From: Rickettsiales endosymbiont of Stachyamoeba lipophora
GTDB lineage: Bacteria; Pseudomonadota; Alphaproteobacteria; Rickettsiales; 33-17
DNA: 64,000 bases
Reading direction: 5' to 3'
Assembly: GCF_003932735.1 (NCBI RefSeq)
Contig: NZ_CP033611.1
Coordinates: 1,091,501-1,155,500 of the forward strand
Under the pieces are notes generated by a model, which was given only the letters and a program-made list of their open reading frames with translations, made no database searches and had not been told where the DNA came from. Below, one piece after another: positions 9,136 through 17,276 of this stretch; position 1 is the first letter of the stretch; each line of letters opens with the position of its first letter. The position numbers were made by a program, and so were the translations under genes.

Positions 9136-10281
9136 ATGACTTTTATTTCCCCGCCAGAATTAGTAGTTAATTTAAATAACATTATTACAAATTATAAGAT
9201 TTATGAGCGGATTCTTTCACCTACAGCGTCTTCAGCAGTGGTAAAAGCTAATGCTTATGGGGTAGGGGTTAGCCAAGTGGCTAGGACTTTATATACTCAG
9301 GCAAATTGTAAGCAATTTTTTGTTGCTACTTTAAGTGAGGGGATAGAGCTTAGAAATTATTTAGGAAACAATGCAGCAATTTATGTTTTTAGTGGGGTGT
9401 TTCAAAATGAAGTTAAGGAATTTGATAATTTTAATTTGATTCCTGTGCTGAATGATTGGTATCAATTAGAAATTTGGATGAGTTATGCTAAACAACTTTC
9501 TAAAAAATTACCGGCAGTAATTCATTTTGATACTGGTATGAATAGGCTTGGATTTAATATGAACGATGCAACTAAGCTTAGTGAAAATGATTTTAGCTCT
9601 ATTGACTTAAGATATGTGATGAGTCATTTAGCTTCCGCGGATGAAAGAGAGAGCGCGCAGAATAGATTCCAACTGAGACAGTTCCAACAAATTGCGAATA
9701 AATTCCCATCAACCCTAAAAAGTTTTGTGAATTCTGCAGGGTCGACGTTAGGTAAAGAATATTACTATGATCTTGCTCGTATTGGTAAAGGACTATATGG
9801 ACCTAGCAAGGTATTAGGGCTAGACCATCCAGATTTGCAAATTGCGGTTAGTCTTAATGCACCAATTTTGCAAATCAGAAACGTAGATGAATTTGGCCAG
9901 GTTGGTTATAATGCTACTTATAAAGTTAAAAAAGATTCTACGCTTGCAACCATTGGCATTGGTTATGCGGATGGTTATTTAAGGTCATTTAGTAACCGCG
10001 GGCGAGTTTATTATAAAGGTTATTTCTTACCGGTGGTGGGAAGGGTGTCAATGGATTATATGGTGGTTGATATTTCTCAAGTACCAGAAAATTTGATTCA
10101 TATTGGTGATATGGTGGAAATATTAGGCAAAAATATAACATATGAGATGATTTTTTATACCTCTTCTACTAGTACTTATGAATTATTTACTAGACTATCA
10201 GGCAGAATTGAGAAAAAATATTTCTTAAACAATCAAGAAGTTATAAATAATAATGCAAAACTTGTTACGAAATTTGGGTAA
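9136..10281 (+). CDS. alr: Alanine racemase
   Basis: PLP-dependent interconversion of L- and D-alanine, supplying D-Ala for peptidoglycan. The PLP lysine is in AVVKANAYGVG at about residue 35. Further family marks are HFDTGMNRLGF, NSAGSTL and the tyrosine-bearing segment IGYADGYLR. The last residues overlap the mlaE start by 29 bases, so the 381-aa product has a slightly extended tail. Its retention suggests that some cell wall or D-Ala metabolism is kept. Confidence 0.96.
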   Translation: MTFISPPELVVNLNNIITNYKIYERILSPTASSAVVKANAYGVGVSQVARTLYTQANCKQFFVATLSEGIELRNYLGNNAAIYVFSGVFQNEVKEFDNFNLIPVLNDWYQLEIWMSYAKQLSKKLPAVIHFDTGMNRLGFNMNDATKLSENDFSSIDLRYVMSHLASADERESAQNRFQLRQFQQIANKFPSTLKSFVNSAGSTLGKEYYYDLARIGKGLYGPSKVLGLDHPDLQIAVSLNAPILQIRNVDEFGQVGYNATYKVKKDSTLATIGIGYADGYLRSFSNRGRVYYKGYFLPVVGRVSMDYMVVDISQVPENLIHIGDMVEILGKNITYEMIFYTSSTSTYELFTRLSGRIEKKYFLNNQEVINNNAKLVTKFG

Positions 10282-11032
10282 AATTACCCTGCAGCTTGCT
10301 GGGACGGTTGGTAAGGTTAGTCATTTTGGTCTAAAAGCCATTTTAGCCATTTTTGATTTTAAAAATTTTTATCCTAAAGAAGTATTAAAACAATTATTTA
10401 GTATTGGATATTGTTCTATACCAGTAGTAGCCATAACTGCGATTTTTACTGGTGCTGTGCTTGCTTTGCAATCTTATAGCGGGTTTAGTCGCTTTTCTGC
10501 TGAAAGTGCTATTCCTACAGTGGTAATTTTATCTATTGCCCGCGAGTTGGGTCCGGTACTTGCTGGCCTGATGGTTGCAGGTAGAGTGGGAGCGGCGATT
10601 GCAGCAGAAATTGGAACTATGCGTGTGACCGAGCAAATTGATGCCTTAATTACTCTTTCAACTAAACCAATTAATTATTTAGTAACTCCACGGATTATTG
10701 CTGCTACTATTACTTTACCGTTACTGGTGGTGATCGCAGATATCATTGGTGTGTTTGGTGGTTATTTTGTTAGTACTAAAGTGCTTTCATTTGGTGAAGT
10801 GGCCTATATTAAAAATAGTTTTGAATATTTAGAAACAATTGATGTGATTTCAGGAATGGTAAAAGCTGCAGTTTTCGGGTTTATGGTGGCATTAATGGGA
10901 TGCTTTAATGGCTTTAATTGTGGTAAGGGCGCCCAAGGTGTAGGCATTGCTACTACTAATGCAGTGGTAACTGCCTCTATTCTTATTTTATGTAGTAACT
11001 ATTTCCTCACTCAAGTATTTTTTACGAATTAA
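10253..11032 (+). CDS. mlaE: ABC transporter permease MlaE (phospholipid trafficking)
   Basis: Integral inner-membrane subunit of the Mla system that moves phospholipids between the membranes. The DUF140/MlaE family is shown by IARELGPVLAGLMVAGRVGA, then AAEIGTMRVTEQIDAL and four to five hydrophobic segments. At 259 aa it has the usual length. ATG at 10253 lies within the end of alr, pointing to translational coupling. The ATPase mlaF follows two bases later. mlaD and the periplasmic parts are not in the window. Confidence 0.95.
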   Translation: MQNLLRNLGKITLQLAGTVGKVSHFGLKAILAIFDFKNFYPKEVLKQLFSIGYCSIPVVAITAIFTGAVLALQSYSGFSRFSAESAIPTVVILSIARELGPVLAGLMVAGRVGAAIAAEIGTMRVTEQIDALITLSTKPINYLVTPRIIAATITLPLLVVIADIIGVFGGYFVSTKVLSFGEVAYIKNSFEYLETIDVISGMVKAAVFGFMVALMGCFNGFNCGKGAQGVGIATTNAVVTASILILCSNYFLTQVFFTN

Positions 11033-11034
11033 TT

Positions 11035-11814
11035 ATGACAAGCAATATGATTGATAATGATGTAATTATCGAAGTTAAAAATTTATCTAAATCTTTTGGT
11101 TCTAAAAAGGTTTTAAATAATATTTCTTTAGAGATTAAACGCGGTGAATCAATAGTAATTATTGGTGCTTCAGGAACCGGTAAATCAGTATTCTTAAAAA
11201 ATTTAATCGGACTGATTACCCCTGATCAAGGCGAAGTGTTTATCAATAAGCAGGATTTTTATAAGCTCAGCAATATCAATAAACTAGATGTAATGAATAG
11301 AATAGGAGTTCTTTTCCAAGGTGGAGCTCTGTTTGATAGCTTGAAGATCTGGGAAAATGTAGCTTTTGCTCTATTGCATAATTTTAAATTTAGTAAAGAA
11401 CGCGCTAAAGAAATAGCAATTGAAAAATTAAAACAAGTAGGTCTCAACGGTAATGTGGCAGATCTTTATCCTGCAGAGCTTTCCGGAGGGATGCAAAAAC
11501 GTGCAGCTCTTGCTAGGGCAATTGCAGCTGATCCGGAAATTATATTATTTGATGAGCCAACTTCAGGGCTCGATCCAATTAATACCAACCTTATTAATGA
11601 ACTAATTTTAGAATGTACCCAAAAAATTGGAGCGACTACGGTTACTATTACTCATGATATGAGCAGTGTAACCAAGATTGCTTCGCGGGTTGCTATGTTA
11701 CACGGCGGTAATATTGTATGGCAAGGTACTCAAGAAAACTTATATTCTTCAGGCAATGAATTTGTAAATCAATTTATACATGGCGAAACTAAAGGACCTA
11801 TTGTACCGGTTTAA
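11035..11814 (+). CDS. mlaF: ABC transporter ATP-binding protein MlaF
   Basis: Cytoplasmic ATPase partner of MlaE. Walker A is GASGTGKS at about residues 44-51, the signature is LSGGMQKRAALARAIA, and Walker B with the D-loop is IILFDEPTSGLDP. The SGGM signature and the TITHDMSSV switch region are characteristic of the Mla/Ttg2A group. It is the end of the dnaB-alr-mlaE-mlaF series. Confidence 0.95.
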   Translation: MTSNMIDNDVIIEVKNLSKSFGSKKVLNNISLEIKRGESIVIIGASGTGKSVFLKNLIGLITPDQGEVFINKQDFYKLSNINKLDVMNRIGVLFQGGALFDSLKIWENVAFALLHNFKFSKERAKEIAIEKLKQVGLNGNVADLYPAELSGGMQKRAALARAIAADPEIILFDEPTSGLDPINTNLINELILECTQKIGATTVTITHDMSSVTKIASRVAMLHGGNIVWQGTQENLYSSGNEFVNQFIHGETKGPIVPV

Positions 11815-12169
11815 AGTCTTCTTTTGAATGTTATTTGGAAAGCTACTTTTGTGCTTTACTAGATAAGTTAATAAATTAGTTAAATTTATTAACTACATTG
11901 CTGCTATACTTTTTTAAATGATATGTGTATCCCTTAGGAAAGTCTATATTGATAATCAATGAGCACAATAAACTAGCAATAATCAAAATATAGGTTGGAT
12001 TTGAAGATACCCTTTAGAATCCTGATTTTTTATCATTATCCAATTGCACAATGTACTAAAAAAATAATTAGCAAAGGTGCAAAGGTAATGTGTTGCGACG
12101 AAGATCATGCTGTAGCAAGATGAAGCTATTAATAATTTGCAGAGGTTAGCTTTTAATAAGTTTTACTCC
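11815..12169. other. Intergenic region with an AT-rich palindrome
   Basis: No gene is visible in these 355 bases. A perfect 12-bp stem, AGTTAATAAATT with its complement (11876-11887 and 11893-11904, 5-base loop), lies 60 bases after mlaF. It could be a weak terminator but lacks a G+C-rich stem and a clear T run. Confidence 0.45.
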
Positions 12170-12724
12170 TTATATTAGTTGTAAGTATTTATATAGGGAG
12201 TCGTAGTAATTTAGATTATCTGCCCAACCATAATTAGTATCAATGTAATGTTCTAAGTTTTTATTAGAGTTAAAAATTAGCTGAGCTTTTTTAGGAATAC
12301 ATGAGCTATCAGCCAATACTTTATTAATATAGCCAATATTATCTTTGTAATCTTCTAAAGAATTTTCAAGTATATCCAAAGAAAAAGAACAATTAATAAA
12401 TATTAAAGGATTTTCAAGCTTATCAACAAATAATGAGTTTCTCATATCGCATTCATACAAAGGAGATGTAAAGCGACAATGTTCAAAGGAGGAGTTCTGA
12501 AAATTGTTTTTAAAACATTCATTAAAAATACAATTCTCAAAAATAATCCCAGATAAATTTAAGTTATTCAAAGAAAAGCCTGAGAAATCAAAGTTGCAAA
12601 CGCTAACTTCTTCTGTGAAATTTATATTAGATTCCTGTAAATACATTAATTTAATAAAAATTTTTAAAGATAAAGATCTAGAGCTATTTAAAAACTGATT
12701 GATATAATAGTGATTGACTATCAT
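12170..12724 (-). CDS. Pentapeptide-repeat protein
   Basis: The middle of this 184-aa protein (about residues 42-92) shows five-residue periodicity with a central F or L: CNFDFSGFSLNNLNLSG, then IFENCIF, NNFQNSSFEHCRF and CDMRNSLF. This pattern folds as a right-handed quadrilateral beta-helix. Some family members mimic DNA and bind gyrase; others are of unknown function. N- and C-terminal parts are non-repetitive, and no signal peptide is present. A ribosome-binding site (AAAGG) precedes the ATG at 12724. The gene is divergent from a CI/LexA-like regulator at 12931, which may control it. Confidence 0.72.
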   Translation of the reverse strand: MIVNHYYINQFLNSSRSLSLKIFIKLMYLQESNINFTEEVSVCNFDFSGFSLNNLNLSGIIFENCIFNECFKNNFQNSSFEHCRFTSPLYECDMRNSLFVDKLENPLIFINCSFSLDILENSLEDYKDNIGYINKVLADSSCIPKKAQLIFNSNKNLEHYIDTNYGWADNLNYYDSLYKYLQLI

Positions 12725-12781
12725 TTTCTACCTTTCAAAAAAGTTCCCTTAACTCAACCTTTAGTATAAAATATTTTATAA

Positions 12782-12883
12782 GTCTATAAAACTTTTTATA
12801 TTTTTATAAAATTTTTTTATTATTAAAAAAGATTTATTTAAAAGTAAATATTTTATAGACATAACATATAGTATAGTACTATA
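12782..12883. promoter_or_regulatory. Divergent control region with two inverted repeats (candidate operators)
   Basis: Between the pentapeptide-repeat gene and the regulator gene lie an inverted repeat GTCTATAAAA (12782-12791) / TTTTATAGAC (12851-12860) and a perfect 12-bp palindrome TATAGTACTATA (12872-12883), 48 bases ahead of the regulator ATG. Both could be bound by the helix-turn-helix protein encoded next door. This is inference from symmetry and position in an A+T-rich background. Confidence 0.4.
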
Positions 12884-12930
12884 TTAGTTTTCCGAATCAT
12901 CCTCTTTTTAAATGCAAAGTAACTAAAAGT

Positions 12931-13563
12931 ATGACTTTAAACCGAACCAAGCTAGAGAAAAATTATGGCTGTATGGCTGATATTTTAAAGAAGCTTATTC
13001 ATAAACATAATATGTCTATAGCCAAATTAAGTAGAGCTACTAATATTACTGCGGCTTGCCTATATAACATATTAGACGCAGCCCATACACCTAGATTAGA
13101 TTCAATAATTTCTTTAGCAGAGCATTTTGAAATTACTATTGGCCAGCTACTAGGCATGGAACCATTAAATAAGGAAATTTCAGATAATGAAGATACTGGC
13201 TTAATTTCAGTACCTTTAATAGATGATGACAAGTATCAGGATATTATCCTTAATAATAAAGGCATTAATAATATTCAAAGTAAATATTTGATAAGCAAAA
13301 CGCTTCCCGATATTATTTTAGCTTATCAATTAAAGCAAGATTACTATTCTCCTTTTACTTCCGGGGCTATTTTGATCATTTCATTACCTATCTTCATAAA
13401 AAATAATGATATATTATTAATTGATATCAAAAGTATTCTAACATTGAAAATTGTTGCCACTGAGAATAATACATTTTTCTTTAAATCATTAGCAGAGTCT
13501 AAAGTTGAAGAAATGGGAAATTATAAAATTATTGGTATTGTAAAAAAAATAATTCAAACATAA
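12931..13563 (+). CDS. XRE-type regulator with degenerate S24 (LexA/CI-like) domain
   Basis: A 210-aa DNA-binding protein. Residues about 20-75 form a helix-turn-helix of the XRE/Cro-CI class: NMSIAKLSRATNITAACLYN, then TPRLDSIISLAEHFEITIGQ. The C-terminal half has the strand order of the S24 peptidase fold of LexA and CI repressors and closes with KIIGIVKKIIQT. The catalytic Ser/Lys dyad is not evident: the segment aligned with the serine reads PFTSGAILIIS. It is therefore probably a dimerisation domain without self-cleavage. The phage-repressor-like architecture and the divergent partner suggest a small regulated accessory module. Confidence 0.7.
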   Translation: MTLNRTKLEKNYGCMADILKKLIHKHNMSIAKLSRATNITAACLYNILDAAHTPRLDSIISLAEHFEITIGQLLGMEPLNKEISDNEDTGLISVPLIDDDKYQDIILNNKGINNIQSKYLISKTLPDIILAYQLKQDYYSPFTSGAILIISLPIFIKNNDILLIDIKSILTLKIVATENNTFFFKSLAESKVEEMGNYKIIGIVKKIIQT

Positions 13564-13806
13564 ATTGTATTTTAGCATCAATTATTCATCAACTTTCATT
13601 GATAACCAATTAAGTAACATCTTAAGATTAATATAATACTCGCCTGCGAACTGGTAGGGTGAAGCAGAACCTTGTTGAGAGGTTAATGCTCTAATTATTA
13701 TGTTTATAGTTAAATTTAAAGAGTTATAGTCTGATTAACAGATAAAGGTATTGTGTTTATTCTTGTCTCTTGGGTAATATTTTCAATCTAAAATATATAA
13801 AGTCAA

Positions 13807-14028
13807 CTACAACCTACCACGTGCTATAGAACTTCTGGATTTCTTGATATCTTCCGCATGAGTTTTGCCTGGTGCAGATGGTTGCTGGGTTGCCATTGTT
13901 TTTGCTGTCGTATGCTGTATGTTGCCTGGTAAGTTATTAAGAGGCGCGCTAAAATCTTTTACTAGTTGATCCATTACTGTCTTGTTAGGAAGAGTTAACT
14001 TAAATTCAATCTCGACTCTATTCTTCAT
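13807..14028 (-). CDS. Small hypothetical protein
   Basis: A 73-aa product if the ATG at 14028 is used (MKNRVEIEFKLTLPN...). This ATG overlaps the end of the upstream gene by 11 bases, which favours coupled translation over the longer frame starting at 14079. The first part looks like a beta strand followed by a helix; the last 35 residues are low-complexity (T, Q, A, S, K). No family is recognised. Confidence 0.45.
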   Translation of the reverse strand: MKNRVEIEFKLTLPNKTVMDQLVKDFSAPLNNLPGNIQHTTAKTMATQQPSAPGKTHAEDIKKSRSSIARGRL

Positions 14029-14461
14029 GGCGTATGACCTGTAAGTTGTTTTTATAAATGAAACTGGCAACTTGAGCAAAAACTTTAACTTGATGAGGTG
14101 TTGTTAGTTGGTTAAAGATTTTGTTATTTGAAATTCTATCGTTAATTTCAGAACTTTGTAGACCGTCCATTACTGATTTTTTGCTAAGAAGATTTTCGAT
14201 TAGTTGATCTTGTTTATCGCTGATTAAATCAAACAGTTTTTTATGATCTAAAATTAATTCTTCATATTCTTCTTCATACATAGTGGTGATATATTCAGCA
14301 AATTGAGCTAAGCTATCATTATCTATATTAAATATTTCATCAAGATTAGTGTTCAATAACAAAAAATCTTGAATTTTTTTTATTAAACTTAAAGTAGCAG
14401 CAGTTTTCTTGGAGCTATCTGACTGCACTTTAGGTTTGTGGTAATTCATAAAAAATGACAT
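14018..14461 (-). CDS. Hypothetical acidic helical protein
   Basis: A 147-aa product not recognised. It is predicted to be almost all helix, with acidic stretches (TTMYEEEYEELILDHKKLFD) and no membrane segment or signal peptide. It overlaps the following small gene, so the two probably form a two-gene unit between the regulator and nusB. Two ATG codons are possible (14461 and 14449); neither has a strong ribosome-binding site. Confidence 0.5.
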   Translation of the reverse strand: MSFFMNYHKPKVQSDSSKKTAATLSLIKKIQDFLLLNTNLDEIFNIDNDSLAQFAEYITTMYEEEYEELILDHKKLFDLISDKQDQLIENLLSKKSVMDGLQSSEINDRISNNKIFNQLTTPHQVKVFAQVASFIYKNNLQVIRHEE

Positions 14462-14547
14462 ACTATTACCAAATAGTTATATTTTTAACCTTTGTGTTGA
14501 TTGTAAACAGATTGATTAAAGTTGTAAATAGGTAAAGTTATTAAATT

Positions 14548-15027
14548 TTATAATAAATTTAAATTTTTAACAAATTTGTCAATTACTGCGTTTATAAACT
14601 TGGTAAGAGAAGGATCAGCAAATGAAGCTGCCACATTAGTATATTCATTAATAATAACTTTAGGCGGAACAGAGCCTTTAAACTCTTTGGCTTCACATGC
14701 GGCAGTAAGTAAGATTGCTTGATATAGTTTATCAAGCTGTTCAAAACTTTTGCCGTTTGCTAGAAATGGAGCGAGCTCTATTTTGGCTTCAGTGGTATGA
14801 AATTTAATGGCTTTAGTTAGATTATAATAATGTTTTTTATCAGGTTTTTCTACGATGCTCTCAGAAAACATTTTGTTTAAGGTTAAGATGTTTTCAGGGT
14901 CACTCTCTTTATTGATCAGTAGCAAGCTATAACAAAATTGAATTGCAGCAAGTCGTGCTGCAGCTTTTTTAGCTTGTGTTAGTTTTTTTTGCTCTTCAGG
15001 GGTAATTTGTTGTATGTTATCGGTCAC
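14548..15027 (-). CDS. nusB: Transcription antitermination factor NusB
   Basis: NusB binds boxA RNA with NusE (S10) and supports rRNA antitermination. The 159-aa protein shows the all-helical NusB fold, with ARLAAIQFCYSLLL near the N-terminus and the conserved C-terminal region PPKVIINEYTNVAASFADP followed by KFINAVIDKFVKNL. It is directly downstream of ribH (5-base gap), the usual ribH-nusB pairing of many bacteria. Confidence 0.93.
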   Translation of the reverse strand: MTDNIQQITPEEQKKLTQAKKAAARLAAIQFCYSLLLINKESDPENILTLNKMFSESIVEKPDKKHYYNLTKAIKFHTTEAKIELAPFLANGKSFEQLDKLYQAILLTAACEAKEFKGSVPPKVIINEYTNVAASFADPSLTKFINAVIDKFVKNLNLL

Positions 15028-15032
15028 TTCTG

Positions 15033-15470
15033 CTAATAAATGTAAAAATATTCTTTAAGTTTGATTAGTTCAAGGCAAGCATTAACGGCAAAGCCGCCTT
15101 TATTTTTTTGATTAATATCTGCGCGCACTAATGCTTGTGCTTCATTTTCTACTGTTAATAAGCCATAACCAATTGCTAAATTATGCTTAATAGCTAGGTC
15201 GCTTAGTCCTTTAAAGGAAAATTCACAAACCATATCATAATGTGTGGTTTCTCCACGGATAACGCAGCCTAAAGCAATATAGCCATCATATTTGCGTTGA
15301 CCGTGTAATGACATATTAATTACTGAAGGAATTTCTAAAGCCCCAGACACATTAAGTATATCATAATTTAAATCTTGATGTTTTTCGATCTCTTTAACTG
15401 CGCCGGTAATTAGCATGCTAGAAATATGATCATAAAAATTAGCATTAACTAACAATAGATTATGTTTCAT
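15033..15470 (-). CDS. ribH: 6,7-dimethyl-8-ribityllumazine synthase
   Basis: Penultimate enzyme of riboflavin synthesis; it condenses the 4-carbon unit made by RibB with the pyrimidine. The 145-aa protein has NANFYDHISSMLITGA, the SGALEIP substrate loop, and ALGCVIRGETTHYDMV with the conserved arginine and histidine. It forms icosahedral or pentameric assemblies in the cytoplasm. It is transcribed with nusB. Confidence 0.96.
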   Translation of the reverse strand: MKHNLLLVNANFYDHISSMLITGAVKEIEKHQDLNYDILNVSGALEIPSVINMSLHGQRKYDGYIALGCVIRGETTHYDMVCEFSFKGLSDLAIKHNLAIGYGLLTVENEAQALVRADINQKNKGGFAVNACLELIKLKEYFYIY

Positions 15471-15479
15471 TTAGTTTAC

Positions 15480-15542
15480 CTAACTACTTGAGCTATTATA
15501 TTTGCTCAAACTTATATCAAATCCTTTCCAAAACGTCACTAT
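15480..15542 (-). pseudogene. Fragment resembling the end of the ribB GTP cyclohydrolase-like domain
   Basis: Upstream of ribH, the minus strand reads IVTFWKGFDISLSKYNSSSS then TAG. This resembles IVTALEGFDINLVGY near the C-terminus of the ribB product 300 bases away, and the DNA matches at roughly two thirds of positions over about 36 bases. It may be the tail of a lost paralogue or a partial duplication. The rest of the ribH-ribB spacer shows only short remnants. Confidence 0.3.
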
Positions 15543-15696
15543 CTTTTAACTAAGCTTTTTTATAAACTCAGTATAAAAGGTAATTTTGGCATCAAAATTT
15601 GTTTTGAGTGGTCATTTATGTTTAGGCAATTTCCGTTTCATCAACCGCATTGTTTCTAAAAGCTCTTCTTTTCTTTTGGTTTTATAATAAATTTAG

Positions 15697-16854
15697 TCAT
15701 TTTTTATGAGAATTTATTACAGTAAGAGTGGTTTTTATTTTATTAAAATTAGGAGTTGAGCTAGAAACATTAAGTTTTCTATAACCTACTAAGTTTATAT
15801 CGAACCCTTCCAGAGCGGTAACTATCTTTTGATTGTTACTAATAAGTGTCATATTTTTAATACCAAGATCAATTAAGATTTGAGCTCCAATCCCATAATT
15901 TTTAATTTGATGAATGTTAGAATCTTGATTTTTATCACGGTTAATTAGATTATGGCTAATAAGGTCAGTTCTAAGATCTCTGATTAATACGATTACACCG
16001 CCTTCCTTAGAGATTATTTCAAAAGACTGGTCTAAGATATGTTGTTTGTGATAGGAAGTATCTTTAATTAAATCTGATAATATATCAATGCTATGCATTC
16101 TCACTAGTACAGGCTGTTCAGAAGATATATTGCCTTTGATTAATGCTACATGCTCAATTTGATCAATTAAGTTTTGATAAACTACCGCTTTAAATTCACC
16201 ATATTGAGTGCTAAGAGTAGATTCACAAATTGGTAAAACTAGCTTTTCATATTTGCGTCTATAAGCAATTAGATCAGCAATTGTACCAATTTTTAAATTG
16301 TGGGTTTTGGCAAATTGGATTAACTCCGGCATACGGGCCATTGTGCCGTCATCATGCATTATCTCACAAATGACTCCTGAAGGGCTAAGTCCTGCCAGAC
16401 GCGCAATATCCACTGAAGCTTCAGTGTGACCTGCGCGAACCAATACCCCACCATTTTGAGCAATAATTGGAAATACATGCCCGGGGGAAACAATATCTTT
16501 ATCGGTTGCATGCGAGTTGATTGCTGTTTTAATAGTGTGAGCGCGATCATGCGCTGAAATGCCAGTAGTAATCCCACTTGCTGCTTCAATTGAAGTGGTA
16601 AAAGCAGTTTTAAACATCGATTGGTTATTATTACTCATCATGTTGAGCTTGAGCTTGTGTGCTTGTTCTTGATTAATTGTGAGGCATACAAGTCCACGAC
16701 CATATTTAGTCATGAAATTAATAGTATGGCTATCGGCAAACTGAGCAGGAATAACTAAATCCCCTTCGTTTTCACGGTTAGGGTCGTCTACCAGAATAAA
16801 CATCCGGCCGGCTTTAGCTTCAGCAATAATTTCATCAATTGAGGAGATCATCAA
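15697..16854 (-). CDS. ribB: 3,4-dihydroxy-2-butanone-4-phosphate synthase fused to an inactive GTP cyclohydrolase II-like domain
   Basis: The N-terminal domain (about 1-205) makes the 4-carbon precursor of riboflavin from ribulose-5-phosphate. It has DDPNRENEGDLVIPAQ with the acidic metal-binding loop, GHTEASVDIARLAGL and CEIMHDDGTMAR. The C-terminal domain (about 206-385) has the fold order of GTP cyclohydrolase II, but where the active enzyme has VR.HSECLTGD and the zinc cysteines, this one has VLVRMHSIDILSDLIKD with no cysteine. It should therefore not hydrolyse GTP. Fusions with such a degenerate domain are known in alphaproteobacteria, sometimes called RibBX. A separate ribA would be needed elsewhere. 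Confidence 0.9.
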   Translation of the reverse strand: MMISSIDEIIAEAKAGRMFILVDDPNRENEGDLVIPAQFADSHTINFMTKYGRGLVCLTINQEQAHKLKLNMMSNNNQSMFKTAFTTSIEAASGITTGISAHDRAHTIKTAINSHATDKDIVSPGHVFPIIAQNGGVLVRAGHTEASVDIARLAGLSPSGVICEIMHDDGTMARMPELIQFAKTHNLKIGTIADLIAYRRKYEKLVLPICESTLSTQYGEFKAVVYQNLIDQIEHVALIKGNISSEQPVLVRMHSIDILSDLIKDTSYHKQHILDQSFEIISKEGGVIVLIRDLRTDLISHNLINRDKNQDSNIHQIKNYGIGAQILIDLGIKNMTLISNNQKIVTALEGFDINLVGYRKLNVSSSTPNFNKIKTTLTVINSHKK

Positions 16855-17276
16855 AATAATATTCTTAAGTTAATTTGCTTATACCAAAATTTAGAGAGAT
16901 GTTAAATTAAAATTCTATAAAATTATTACTTGCTAATTAGTTAGCAATTTTAAAAGAGCCATTATTCAAATCAAAGTAAGAGATAAGAGTGAATATTATT
17001 CAACCTAGGTGAAGGGTTAAAGATCGGTTTCATAAGGGGATGAGCTACAGTTATTTATACCATATTTATTAGTATAATTTATATAAAGGTAATTAAAAAA
17101 TAATAGTAGCTCAAGTGGTCCTATTATCAATAATCGTGCTGCTAGCTTTAATATATCCTCCTTGTTGTATAGTCTCGCAAGTTAGATGATTTAAGAAAAG
17201 ATCTTAGCATCATCAACTTAGCTTAATGACTATATCGATTATATATTACTGCGGTTTAAATAAATTTTTTTATGGT
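16855..17276. other. Intergenic region between ribB and radA
   Basis: These 422 bases have no open frame of note. I looked for an FMN riboswitch ahead of ribB and did not find its conserved paired elements. Nothing else is supported. Confidence 0.4.

Noticed and set aside
16855-17276. Possible FMN riboswitch upstream of ribB
   Set aside because: The conserved FMN aptamer segments (AGGGYCxGGGTGxAA-like start and matching end) are not present on either strand.
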